Positions 53,715 through 64,000 of a stretch of DNA of 64,000 nt are shown one piece after another; the stretch's first letter is position 1, and each line of letters begins with the position of its first letter. The DNA is from Glebionis coronaria (lineage: Eukaryota; Streptophyta; Magnoliopsida; Asterales; Asteraceae). Position numbers and translations under genes: made by a program. The notes below the pieces were generated by a model. The model saw nothing but the letters and a program-made list of their open reading frames with translations. It was not told the DNA's origin and did not search any database. The stretch is from NCBI GenBank assembly GCA_025667525.1, contig CM046882.1, positions 214,132,592-214,196,591 of the forward strand. Direction: 5' to 3'.

Positions 53715-56700
53715 TGAAATTGTGTATAATGCAGTTCGTTTTTCTCAGTTCTTGCTAAGTGAAAGTCCTAACAATATCGGGTTTTTAACTGTTTTTGGTT
53801 GTTAATATTTTTTGGATATTCTATTTGCTAATTCAAACAAAGCCTAGCAAAACTGAAAAATATTATCTACTTATATGTAAAACATCGTGCAATTACCAAG
53901 TTTTTATTCAAGTAAAATTCAAAATGTAAATTTTACAACTAAAAGGACTGAAATTGTAAATTCTATGAAAAATAAATGCTCAAAATGTAAAACTAACAAG
54001 TACAAGGACTGAAAATGACAAAGCAGTCAATTAAGAGGATCAAAAATGTAAACTATCCAACAAACTAACCAATTCTTAACAATTTCCAAACATACTAACT
54101 GATTTTTGAACAAAATTCAAACTTAAAGGACCTGATTAGTGAAAACCCTAAAAACTATCAAGTTTAGCCAAAATTTAACCCAGTTTAATTCATCAAGGAC
54201 TAAGTTGCAATTATTGAAAGTTTATAAGCAAAAACGTGTTTCAATAACAAATAAGCTCGTTTGAGCTTATTTCTCAACCAAAATTGTTCAAACCACTTGC
54301 AAAATGCTTAGAATCACAAATAAGCTAGACATGTAAGAGGAAATTTGCTGAAACTGACTAATAAGCTGATAAGCACTTTCCAATAAGCACAAAATAAGCT
54401 CTACAAGAATCTAGACATGCACAACTGGATTTTTGTACTGAAACTGATTAATGAACTCAAAACATGAACGAGAAATCAAATCTTGTCAAAAATCATCCAG
54501 TAATAAGCTTGGAATTTGAAATAAGCTGAAATTGGCTTATGTTGACCAGCGTTGACCAAGCTTTTTTTCAAAAAGCTCAAAATCTCAAAAATCAACCAAC
54601 AACACTAACTAAGTTATTTTGTAAAAGAAAATTGACAAGTTTATGAAGAGGATTAAGAGATATGAAAAAGCAGTTTTCAATTTACAGAAACTTTCATTTG
54701 CTTAAGTGTTCAGATTTTTGCTTATTTCTACTTGCTTACTGAAAACTGTATAAAATGCTAATGGAATCAAAAACTTCATAATATGATCTAGAAATGAGAG
54801 CTGGTTTGGTAGAATTTCATCAAGAATCAAGTAAATGCCAAGCAAATGAATTTGACAACTTTTTATGACTAAACTGACTGAAAATTGACCCAAACCTTTT
54901 ACAATGCCATTTGCCTCTTTGACCTTAGTCTTGACTTGAAAAAGACTTAAAACCGTTTGTAATGACTTTGTGACTGGAAATGAACATTAATTTTCCAAAG
55001 ATCAACACTTGAAAATTTTACACAAGCTAATGCCAAACACTTCTTTAACTGATCTTTATGAAAATTTGTGAAGACTTTTTAAGCACAAGTTTAAACTGAA
55101 TGAAAGCTATAGCAGACCAAAATTAGTGAACAAAATGAGATGTGTAAAAGCTATATGCAAGTACTAAAAGCTACTAGAACTCAAGTAATGAAGCAAGACT
55201 AAAATGACTGATTAAAGCTATCAACTAGAACAAATATCAAATCAATAAGCAGATAAGGCAACACTTAAGCTAAAACAAGTCTAGAATCAAATCAAAACCA
55301 GGCTAAACAAGTTTTATCATACATTCATCAAAGATTTAAGCTAAGAATGAAGCATGCATTTTGACCATTAAGTGGAACCAAAACAAGAAGCGTTTGCACC
55401 TTGTGAAGTATCCTTTGAGCAGTAGAGGAGTGTTGAACTCTCTAGTCTAGTTCTAACCACCACCTTAGCACTAGATTCAACTATCTACAATCAACAAAAC
55501 AGCTACACATCATCAACAAGGCTAAAATGCCTTGAATTCATCAGATATGTTATGAACTTGGACTAAAATCAATCAAATAGCTACAAACTTCTCTCAAAGT
55601 CAGTTATGATCAAGGAATGATCATAACAAACTCAAATCAACAACAAGAGTATCAATGGAAGTAGGAGATGAACAGTAAAGATGGCAAGAAGATTTGGCAG
55701 GAAAGTAAGGATTTGAATTTTATTAATGGAGAATTGGTTACAAGGCTGTTAAGTTGTTACAAACTAACTAACTAAATCAAGAGTGTGTCAAACTCTTGAG
55801 TAGTTTAGCTAAAAACTAAGAAATTGGTGAAAAAACAAGAAAGTGTGTGTGTTTTCACACTTTACAACTACTCCAAGAAATTAACACTAAACAGGCTATT
55901 TATAGACTTCAGAGGAAGAGCAGTTGGGGTTGGTGACGTGTTGGAGCCAATCCCAGCTTTCCACGTGTCCAATTGGAGTCAATTGAATTTCCAGGTTATG
56001 AACAAGAATTGGGGATTTAACATTGAGTTGATTTCAGGTTAATTGGTTATGACCAATGGATTCTTCTCTAAAAAATAAGCAGGTTTGATGTTTATGGCAT
56101 TCCATGAAATCCACTCTAGCTCCAACCCGATCCTGGCAAATTATTTTGATGAAGAAGATGCTACGTGTCACGTGGTTATTGGTTGAAAATAGTGCACACG
56201 GATTGCACTGTTGGGATTTGTTATTAAATGATGGCGGCGGTAGTGGATATTAAATGTGGTGATGTGGCGATCCAAAGTCATGTTTTCTTGCCTTCTCATT
56301 GGTCCACAGCTTATCACATGGATTCACTTGTATTATCTTTCCATAAATGGCAAAAATCACCCCTTGACATTGGCAGATTGCATTTAAAGGCTAGTAGCTT
56401 CATTTCTTTGGCATTTTTAGTCCTTCAAACTTCATCCTTGAGCAAAAATGATCCTTTGACTGAGTTGACTTGAATGTTGACCTTGTTTGACTATGATCTT
56501 GACTTTTACATATTTGCACTTTAGTCCTTCATCTTTGGCAGATTGTCAAGATAGGTCCTTGCACTTCAAAGTCTTGTCACTTTTGATCCTTCTTTGTCTT
56601 TTTCATCAAATTAAGCTTGATTATTCCTTGTTTGCTTGGAAATGCATCCTTTTACCTACACAAGTGTACACAAACACAAACATACCACATAACACTGTTT

Positions 56701-56778
56701 TTACAAGATAAATTGGTATTTTGCTTCATGTTTTAGGGTTATTTGTTGATAAATTGATATGAGTTTTAGCTCATATCA
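53715..56778 (-). repeat. Element D 3' LTR (3,064 bp)
   Basis: Starts TGAAATTGTG where homology to the A leader stops, and ends GCTCATATCA next to the PPT. It has little sequence in common with the A or C LTR except many AATAAGC words (54240-54540) and fragments of the type TTTAGTCCTTC in U3. The boundaries are inferred from these transitions because the other copy is not visible. Confidence 0.8.
55896..55905 (-). promoter_or_regulatory. TATA box in the D LTR
   Basis: CTATAAATAG on the minus strand within GTCTATAAATAGCC, a consensus TATA. It leaves about 0.87 kb of U3 and 2.2 kb of R/U5. Confidence 0.62.
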
Positions 56779-56818
56779 AATCCCCTACACTTGAGCATTG
56801 TCATGTCCTCATGCAATT
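56779..56818 (-). promoter_or_regulatory. Element D polypurine tract with adjacent hairpin
   Basis: CAAGTGTAGGGGATT abuts the LTR, as in B. The hairpin at 56796-56818 keeps ATTG/CAAT and ATG/CAT around an AGGA loop. Confidence 0.75.
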
Positions 56819-56910
56819 CTATATATTTTAAAGCTCAAATTTACATTCTCCTCATAATTAATCCACCTTGGCCATATGGAATGCATCTACACTACTCTAA
56901 ACTACATGAT

Positions 56911-59382
56911 GCATGATTTGACTTTTAACAATGCAATGAACAAAATACAATTCTATCTATATCTTTTTGGTTTTTCTTGAAATGGTTTTGATGGAAAAAA
57001 CTCATAAAGAAATCAATGACTTTGATTAGGGCTTGGGTATCATGGACATTTATCACCCTCAAGTTTCACTTTCCCCATACCAAGCTTAAAAATAGGATCA
57101 TCGCATTCACAAGTAAAAAGTGCATCAACTTACTCATGACCATTAAATGTGGAACCGGTTATTATTTGAGCAAATTGCTTGTGGGCAAATTTGTCATTTA
57201 TTCAAGTGTGAAGTATAAGAAGTGCAAAATACAAAAATAAAGAAGCACGGTTTTAATCCTAAGTAATCCTCTCATCCATTACTTGAAAAACCGCTCACAA
57301 TTAATACAAGTCCGTTTCAAGAATAATAAGTCATTCGCCTTATGTGTAAAGTCCTCATGTCATGCTTTCATAAGTAGCTACACACTCGCTAAGGAAAGAA
57401 AAATAAAACTCACGCAATAATTTACATCCGCCATCTTTTTGAGACTTTGGATCTTCAACCCCGCAACCCGTCAAGGTAATATTGGATTGGAGCAATCTAT
57501 TGAATCCCCGCAACCCGTCAAGGTAATATTGGAACTCAATAGTCACTATAATTAACACCACACTGCCCCTCTTGGGAGTCTTGTATTATTATTTTTTTTT
57601 TCTTTTTCTTTTTTCTAGCCACTCATTTTTTTGTAAGCCGCTCTTATTTTTCTTTATTCCTCACAAAGAAATTTGAAAAGAATAAAATGAAAAACACCCG
57701 CTAAATATTGAGCGTGACATAAGTCTAGTACACATAAAACGTTCTAACTTGGAATCTTAAGACGTATTTATATCAACCATGAATGATTTGACAAAAATGC
57801 ATAAGAGATTACAAACCGATTAAAACCGTTCTTGATTATTTATTAACAATTATATACATGCGAAGAAAATAGAGGTAAAGAAGAGAAGGGTTTAGCCACA
57901 AGTAATTATCATAAGGTTTATCTAGCCCTTTTATACTTGCTTCAACTCTATCATTTCCCATTCTCCACAAATTTAAAATCTCAAAGAATGAGATTGGTGG
58001 ATGCTTAGCCTAATAGACCAATGAAGGACTACATGGTTAAGGATACTAGCTAGATTGTGCTAAGATAAGCAAACTCGGGTTGAGTCAAAATATCCATGGC
58101 GGGCCTAATATGTCAAAGAAGTCTAAATTTGTTAAAACCATGTTATGTATGATTTGACTTTTAACAATGCAATGAACAAAATACAATTCTATCTATATCT
58201 TTTTGGTTTTTCTTGAAATGGTTTTGATGGAAAAAACTCATAAAGAAATCAATGACTTTGATTAGGGCTTGTGTATCATGGACATTTATCACCCTCAAGT
58301 TTCACTTTCCCCATACCAAGCTTAAAAATAGGATCATTGCATTCACAAGTAAAAAGTGCATCAACTTACTCATGACAATTAAATGTGGAACGGTTATTAT
58401 TTGAGCAAATTGCTTGTGGGCAAATTTGTCATTTATTCAAGTGTGAAGTATAAGAAGTGCAAAATCCAAAAATAAAGTAGCACGGTTTTAATCCTAAGTA
58501 ATCCTCTCATCCATTACTTGAAAAACCGCTCACAGTTAATACAAGTCCGTTTCAAGAATAATAAATCATTCGCCTTATGTGTAAAGTCCTCATGTCATGC
58601 TTTCATAAGTAGCTACACACTCGCTAAGGAAAGAAAAATAAAACTCACGCAATAATTTACATCCGCCATCTTTTTGAGACTTTGGATCTTCAACCCCGCA
58701 ACCCGTCAAGGTAATATTGGATTGGAGCAATCTATTGAATCCCCGCAACCCGTCAAGGTAATATTGGAACTCAATAGTCACTATAATTAACACCACACTG
58801 CCCCTCTTGGGAGTCTTGTATTATTTTTTTTATTTTTTTTCTTTTTCTTTTTTCTAGCCACTCATTTTTTGTAAGCCGCTCTTATTTTTCTTTATTCCTC
58901 ACAAAGAAATTTGAAAAGAATAACATGAAAAACACCCGCTAAATATTGAGCATGACATAAGTCTAGTACACATAAAACGTTCTAACTTAGAATCTTAAGA
59001 CGTATTTATATCAACCATGAATGATTAGACAAAAATGCATAAGAGATTACAAACCGATTAAAACCGTTCTTGATTATTTATTAACAATTATATACATGCG
59101 AAGAAAATAGAGGTAAAGAAGAGAAGGGTTTAGCGACAAGTAATTATCATGAGGTTTATCTAGCCCTTTTATACTTGCTTCAACTCTATCATTTCCCATT
59201 CTCCACAAATTTAAAATCTCAAAGAATGAGATTGGTGGATGCTTAGCCTAATAGACCAATGAAGGACTACATGGTTAAGGATACTTGCTAGAGAGTGCTA
59301 AGATAAGCAAACTCGGGTTGAGTCAAAATATCCATGGCGGGCCTAATATGTCAAAGAAGTCTAAATTTGTTAAAACCATGTT
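56911..59382. repeat. Tandem duplication of about 1.24 kb in the D 3' domain
   Basis: Bases 56911-58144 and 58147-59382 are direct copies, almost identical, differing by a few substitutions and small changes in a T-rich run (57585-57605 versus 58820-58845). Inside each unit a segment of about 27 bp starting CCCCGCAACCCGTCAAGG occurs twice. A 68-codon frame present in both units is non-coding in my view. The near-identity shows the duplication is recent. Confidence 0.92.
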
Positions 59383-59955
59383 TTATTATATTTTTTTCTC
59401 TTTTTCCAACTTTTGAAGAAAAATAAAAGAAGAAATACATACAATTCAAATGTGTTATGCAAAATGATTGATGCAAAAATTATGAATGCATATTTTTGGT
59501 GGCCAAAGTAGATCAAAAATTTGAAAAATGTTTGAAAATCCAATTTTCCATGTTATCATGAAAGACAATCATGACAAGTTCTAGGTAAGGTCACTTCGAT
59601 AGAAGACCCCCTACACTTAAGCTAAACATTGTCCTTAATGTTTAAGAGCATGGAAGTATAAAAACTTCCCCTACACTTATGACAACGAATAGACTTTGCT
59701 TAACCCAAGTTAAGGAAAGGACAACTATAAGTGAAATCATGTTTAAGCACAAGGTGTCAATGAAAGATCACAATAGTAACGAAGTGAACCGGATACAAGG
59801 GCCTCCTCCATAAGCTCCAAAGCATGAATTGAGTGAGCAACCCTACAAACAATCATGAAGACAAAAGAAGGTCTCCCCTACACTTATCTCCAAGTTTAGC
59901 CCTTTATTTCTAACCTATAACACTCTAAACCTAGTTATACAATGCTTGAGTTAAT
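59383..59955 (-). other. Element D 3' non-coding domain, pol-proximal part
   Basis: No ORF. It contains several PPT-like GTGTAGGGG tracts (about 59607, 59664, 59876) and the internal hairpin listed separately. Confidence 0.65.
59606..59643 (-). other. Internal PPT-like tract with hairpin (D)
   Basis: AAGTGTAGGGGGTC on the minus strand. The stem AAACATT/AATGTTT lies at 59624-59643. The flank TCACTTCGATAGAAG is shared with B. Confidence 0.62.
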
Positions 59956-59973
59956 GAGTCTCTAGCTCGACTC
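59956..59973 (-). other. Hairpin just downstream of the pol stop (D)
   Basis: GAGTC/GACTC stem with 8-nt loop, 13 nt after the integrase stop at 59987. Confidence 0.6.
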
Positions 59974-59986
59974 GTCCCTCAATGAA

Positions 59987-60549
59987 TCAATTCATGGGGA
60001 AAATGGGGATCTCTTGGACCATTTCAACGGAAATGTCCTCCCCAAAGTAATGCTTAACACGGTGACCATTCACTTTAAAATTTGGACCATCGGGTTATGA
60101 CAACTCAATAGTTCCATATGGAAACACTTGAGCAATAGTGAATGGACCGGACCATCTCGACTTAAGCTTGCCCGCAAAAAGTTTCAACCTTGAGTTAAAG
60201 AGGAGAACCGGCTCTCCAACTTTGAACTCACGATTCTTGATCTTAGCATCATGCAATTTCTTAGTCTTTTCCTTTTAAAGCAAAGAATTTTCATAAGCAT
60301 TGGCTCTCAATTCATCCATCTCATTAAGTTGATCTTTCCTATGTGAACCGGCTTGGTTTAAATCAAAGTTAGCCCACTTGAGAGCCCAAGATGCCTTGTG
60401 TTCTAACTCAAATGGGAGGTGGCACGCTTTTCCATAGACAAGCCTATAAGGAGTACAACCAATTGGTGTTTTAAAAGCCGTCCTAAACGCCCACAAAGCA
60501 TCATCAAGCTTATCCGACCAAGAAGCTCGATGCTCTCCCACCGTTCTCT
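59987..60549 (-). pseudogene. pol: Element D integrase, C-terminal part, broken
   Basis: Continues integrase in a new frame after a 1-bp deletion in an A run near 60557-60563. [20 protein letters not shown] is readable, then UAA at 60275-60277 (an aromatic codon in A and C), then KEKTKKLHDAKI and the GPF module [16 protein letters not shown], a second UAA at 60095-60097 (Gln in A), and the C-terminus to the stop at 59987. With three lesions it cannot give a working integrase. Confidence 0.85.
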
Positions 60550-63500
60550 CTAAAATTCTTTTAAACCACGATTTGTGACCTCAGTTTGACCATTTGTTTG
60601 AGGGTGATACGCGGTAGAAAGTCTATGATTAACTCCATATTTCTTCAAAACTCCTGTGAATTGATCATTACAAAAGTGCGTACCACGATCACTTATGATG
60701 GCCCGAGGTACACCAAATCTAGCAAACAATTGTTTCAAAAACTTCACAACAACTCTAGCATCGTTGGTAGGTAAGGCTTTAGCCTCCACCCATTTTGACA
60801 CATAATCCACCGCCACAAGTATATACTTGTTTCCCTTAGAGGATGGAAAAGGTCCCATGAAATCAATTCCCCACACATCAAATATCTCACACTCTTGAAT
60901 AAAATTTTGTGGCATCTCATCACGTTGCGTAATTTTTCCTTGTCTTTGACACACATCACAAAATTTCACCATTTCATGGGCATCTTTGTAAATGGAAGGC
61001 CAATAGTAACCCGAATCAAAGACTTTCTTGGCGGTATAGTTGGGCCCAAAATGTCCACCCGTAGGTCCTTTATGACACGCTTCTAAGATCTTAAATGCCT
61101 CGGGCCCATCTACACACCGTCTAATGATTTGGTCCGCACATTGCCTAAAAAGATAAGGATCATCCCAAAAGTAGTACTTAACTTCCTTAAGAAACTTCTT
61201 CTTTTGTTGATAAGTAAGTCCCTCAATAAGCACATTGCCCACAAGATAGTTTGCGATATCCGCAAACCAAGGAGTGGCATCCTCTTGGGAAGAGATAGAC
61301 ATGAGCTCCTCTAATGGAAATGATTCATTGATTTCTTGATGTGGCAAATCTCCTTGAAAAGGATGCTCAAGTCTACTCAAGTGATCCGCCGCTAAATTCT
61401 CGGCCCCTTTCTTATCACGAGTTTCTATCTTAAACTCTTGAAGCAACAAAACCCATCTCAAAAGCCTAGGCTTAGCATCTTGTTTTGTCATAAGATACTT
61501 GAGAGCGTAATGATCCGTATACACTATGGTTTTGGAGAGCACAAGGTATGGTCTAAACTTCTCAAAAGCATATACTATAGCAAGCAACTCTTTTTCCGTG
61601 GTAGTGTAATGAAGTTGTGCACCGGTCATGGTTTTACTCGCATAGTGTATAGGTTGAAAATGCTTATTAACTCTTTGTCCTAAGACGGCCCTTACCGCAT
61701 AATCACTAGCGTCACACATAAGCTCAAAAGGTAATTCCCAATTTGGAGAAACCAAAACGGGAGCCTTAGTCAATTTCTCCTTTAGAGTCTCAAAAGAGTC
61801 CAAACAATCTTGGTTAAAAATGAAAGGAGCCTCTTTCTCCAAGAGGTGAGTCATCGGTCTAGCTATCTTAGAAAAATCTTGTATAAAGCGCCTATAAAAT
61901 CCCGCATGACCTAAGAAACTCCTCACACCTTTAACCGAGGTGGGTGGGGGAAGCTTAGCAATCACATCAATTTTAGCTCGATCCACTTCTAATCCCTTGT
62001 TGGATATTTTGTGTCCTAAAACAATTCCCTCTTTCACCATAAAGTGACATTTCTCCCAATTAAGCACTAAACATGTTTCCTGACAACGCTTAAACATTCT
62101 CTCAAGATTGGTGAGACATGAGGTAAATGAATTTCCAAAGACGGAAAAATCATCCATAAAAACCTCCATGGTTTGCTCTATCATGTAATGGAAAATCGCC
62201 ATCATGCACCTTTGAAACGTCCCCGGTGCATTACATAAGCCAAAAGGCATCCTCTTGTAAGCAAATGTATCGTAGGGACAAGTGAATGTGGTCTTTTCTT
62301 GATCCTTAGGGTCAATGGGAATTTGAAAATAACCCGAAAAGCCATCAAGAAAACAATAGTACTCATTTCCCGCTAAGCGTTCAAGCATTTGATCCATAAA
62401 AGGTAATGGGAAATGGTCTTTCCTAGTCGCCTCATTGAGTTTTCTATAATCAATACAAACTCTCCAACCGGTCACAAGTCTCGTGGGAATAAGCTCATTG
62501 TTCTCATTAGGCACCACGGTGATTCCACCCTTTTTTGGAACACAATGAACCGGGCTAACCCATGGAGAGTCGGAAATGGGGTAAATCATACCCGCATCTA
62601 AAAGTTTAATCACTTCCTTCTTAATAGCCTCATGGATTTTTGGGTTAACTCTCCTTTGATTTTGAATGGCGGGTTTATAGTCATCCTCCATAAGGATTTT
62701 GTGTGTACAAAAATGTGGATCAATTCCCCTTATGTCGGATATTTTCCATGCTAAGGCTTTCTTGTGTTTCTTAAGGACTTCAATAAGTTGCTCCTTCTCA
62801 TCCTCTTTCAACTCTTTAGCAATGATCACAGGTAATTGGTCTTTGCCCTCTAAGAAAGCATACTCTAAGTGGGATGGAAGGTCCTTAAGTTCAATAGGAG
62901 GTGGACTCTCTATGGAAGGTTTTACTATGGAAGGTTCCTCAATGGTAACTTCTTGTGGAATAGGAGAAGGGATAGGGTCCTCATTGAGCAACTTTTGGAT
63001 TGTAAGAATATCTTCTTCCCAATTAATGGGAGAATCATCATCACCAAGAAAGTTTGACTCAAATTCCTCCAAGAGGAAATCACTCTCTCCAAAAGGTGTT
63101 AAAGAGGGAGCAATTGAGGCGATGGTTTCAACATGGGGCATCTCATCACTAGTACTCTTACAAGCATCATGAAAGTGTTCATCACACACCTCATCTAACA
63201 CATCAACAATGTTAATAGTCTCACAAGGTCTAGACTCTTTAGCCTCTTTCCTATCACAAACTTTCCCTAACTTAAACACCACTCTCTCATCTTCTACTCT
63301 CATAATTAGTTCTCCTTCCGCCACATCTATCAAAGTACGACCCGTTCTCAAAAACGGTCTACCAACAATCAAAGGCACTCTAGGATCCATGTCATAATCA
63401 ACCACTACAAAGTCTGCCGGAAACATAAACTTATCCACACCTACAAACACATCCTCCGCTATACCTACGGGGTAAGCTATGGTTCGGTTGGCTAGTTCAA

Positions 63501-64000
63501 GAGTCATCCTAGTGGGATTGAGCTCGGGAAGAGAGAGTTTTTTCCAAACCGATAAAGGCATGAGGTTAATGCTTGCCCCTAGATCCGCCAAAGCCATGCA
63601 ATTTTCAACACCGGGAAAATTACAAGGTATCAAGAAGCGCCCCGGATCTCCAAGTTTTGTTGGTAAGGTTTTAAGTAGCACGGCGGAACAATTTTCATTA
63701 AGGGATGTGTTGGGCAAATCAACCAATTTTTCTTTGTTGGAGAGTAAATCCTTGAACATCTTAGCAAACTTTGGCATATAAGCAAGAGCTTCCGCAAAGG
63801 ATATATTGATGTTGAGCTGCTTGAACATCCTTAAGAAATTGGAGACTTGGATGTCATCCTTGTTCTTTAACTTGTCCTTTTTCAACCTTGAAGGATATGG
63901 AAGAGTAGGTTTTGGTATGGGTGGAATAGGTGTTGTAGTGGAAGATTTGTCTTTGTTAGCTTCTTCATTGGGAAGTGTGGAAGGTAAAGGAGAAGTATGA
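60550..64000 (-). pseudogene. pol: Element D gag-pol: protease, RT, RNase H and integrase core (partial)
   Basis: One long open frame of about 1,150 codons running off the right edge. Numbering from 63885: capsid-protease spacer, protease [12 protein letters not shown] (Asp101), acidic linker (about 220-330), RT with FLDGFSGYF (about 512-520) and FMDD (576-579), RNase H ([12 protein letters not shown], with Arg where A has Gly; [15 protein letters not shown]), the integrase zinc finger ([21 protein letters not shown]) and D,D,E residues in [16 protein letters not shown] and QTEVTNR. It is the least damaged pol in the window, broken only by the frameshift right after the catalytic Glu. Its protease is closer to that of B (SVWKx[18 protein letters not shown]) than to those of A or C, so a D-like element is the best candidate helper for B. 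Confidence 0.9.

Larger units (their letters stand above)
53715..64000 (-). mobile_element. Athila element D, 3' part (continues beyond the window)
   Basis: 3' LTR 53715-56778, PPT, a 3' domain with an internal duplication, and pol to the window edge, on the minus strand. Its gag N-terminus and 5' LTR are outside. The left flank GTTAA (53710-53714) is the predicted target-site duplication. The protein sequence is a different subfamily from A and C. Confidence 0.9.

Noticed and set aside
57355..57561. A 68-codon minus-strand frame present twice (58590-58796)
   Set aside because: Identical because of the 1.24-kb duplication; it spans a local repeat and is not similar to any coding part of Athila.

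Overview
The window is nuclear DNA from a flowering plant and consists entirely of nested LTR retrotransposons. I found no host gene, tRNA, rRNA or CRISPR array. The polyproteins belong to the Athila lineage of Ty3/gypsy, and a large coiled-coil ORF resembles the central part of Ty1/copia polyproteins I remember from Asteraceae. A daisy-family genome is therefore likely, but that is memory-based inference.

Layout, oldest layer first. (1) Bases 1-3081 hold a (TA)n tract and the decayed 3' end of a plus-strand chromovirus, with a degenerate chromodomain, a polypurine tract (PPT) and the start of its LTR at 2521. (2) Athila element C (minus strand) is inserted at 3082. Its 3' LTR lies in three pieces (3082-5314, 31196-32068, 42652-43414) and its internal region runs 43415-53714. 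(3) Four other elements sit inside C. Athila A (5315-31190, TSD AAAGT) is in the C LTR. Copia-like E (32069-42646, TSD CAAGG) is in the same LTR. A solo LTR F in the opposite orientation (51152-52926, TSD TTCAA) is in the C gag. Athila D (53715 to beyond 64000) is in the C leader. (4) Non-autonomous Athila-like element B (20991-30404) is inserted in the 5' LTR of A.

A, C and D carry gag/protease/RT/RNase H/integrase, all broken by stops or frameshifts. B keeps gag and protease but has no RT, RNase H or integrase; it has an acidic ORF of about 279 codons in their place. E has no enzymatic domain at all, only a broken coiled-coil ORF of about 1,239 codons. It is arranged as LTR-internal-LTR-short internal-LTR within one target-site duplication. 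By-eye LTR divergence (about 1.7% in a sampled part of A, about 1.2% in B) agrees with the nesting order.

The most interesting signal is in the 3' non-coding domains of the four Athila elements (about 2-3 kb each, no env ORF). All four share a hairpin 10-13 nt after the last stop codon, and two copies of a module made of a G-rich PPT-like tract plus a hairpin with an AGG(A/G)-type loop. One module is at the true PPT and one is about 1.6-1.7 kb upstream. A, B and C also share a stem-loop followed by an antisense TATA-like box. B keeps all of these, so the domain looks like a cis-acting platform shared by autonomous and parasitic elements. Separately, the transcribed leaders of B, F and the unrelated E each contain TTCCG/CGGAA repeat arrays.
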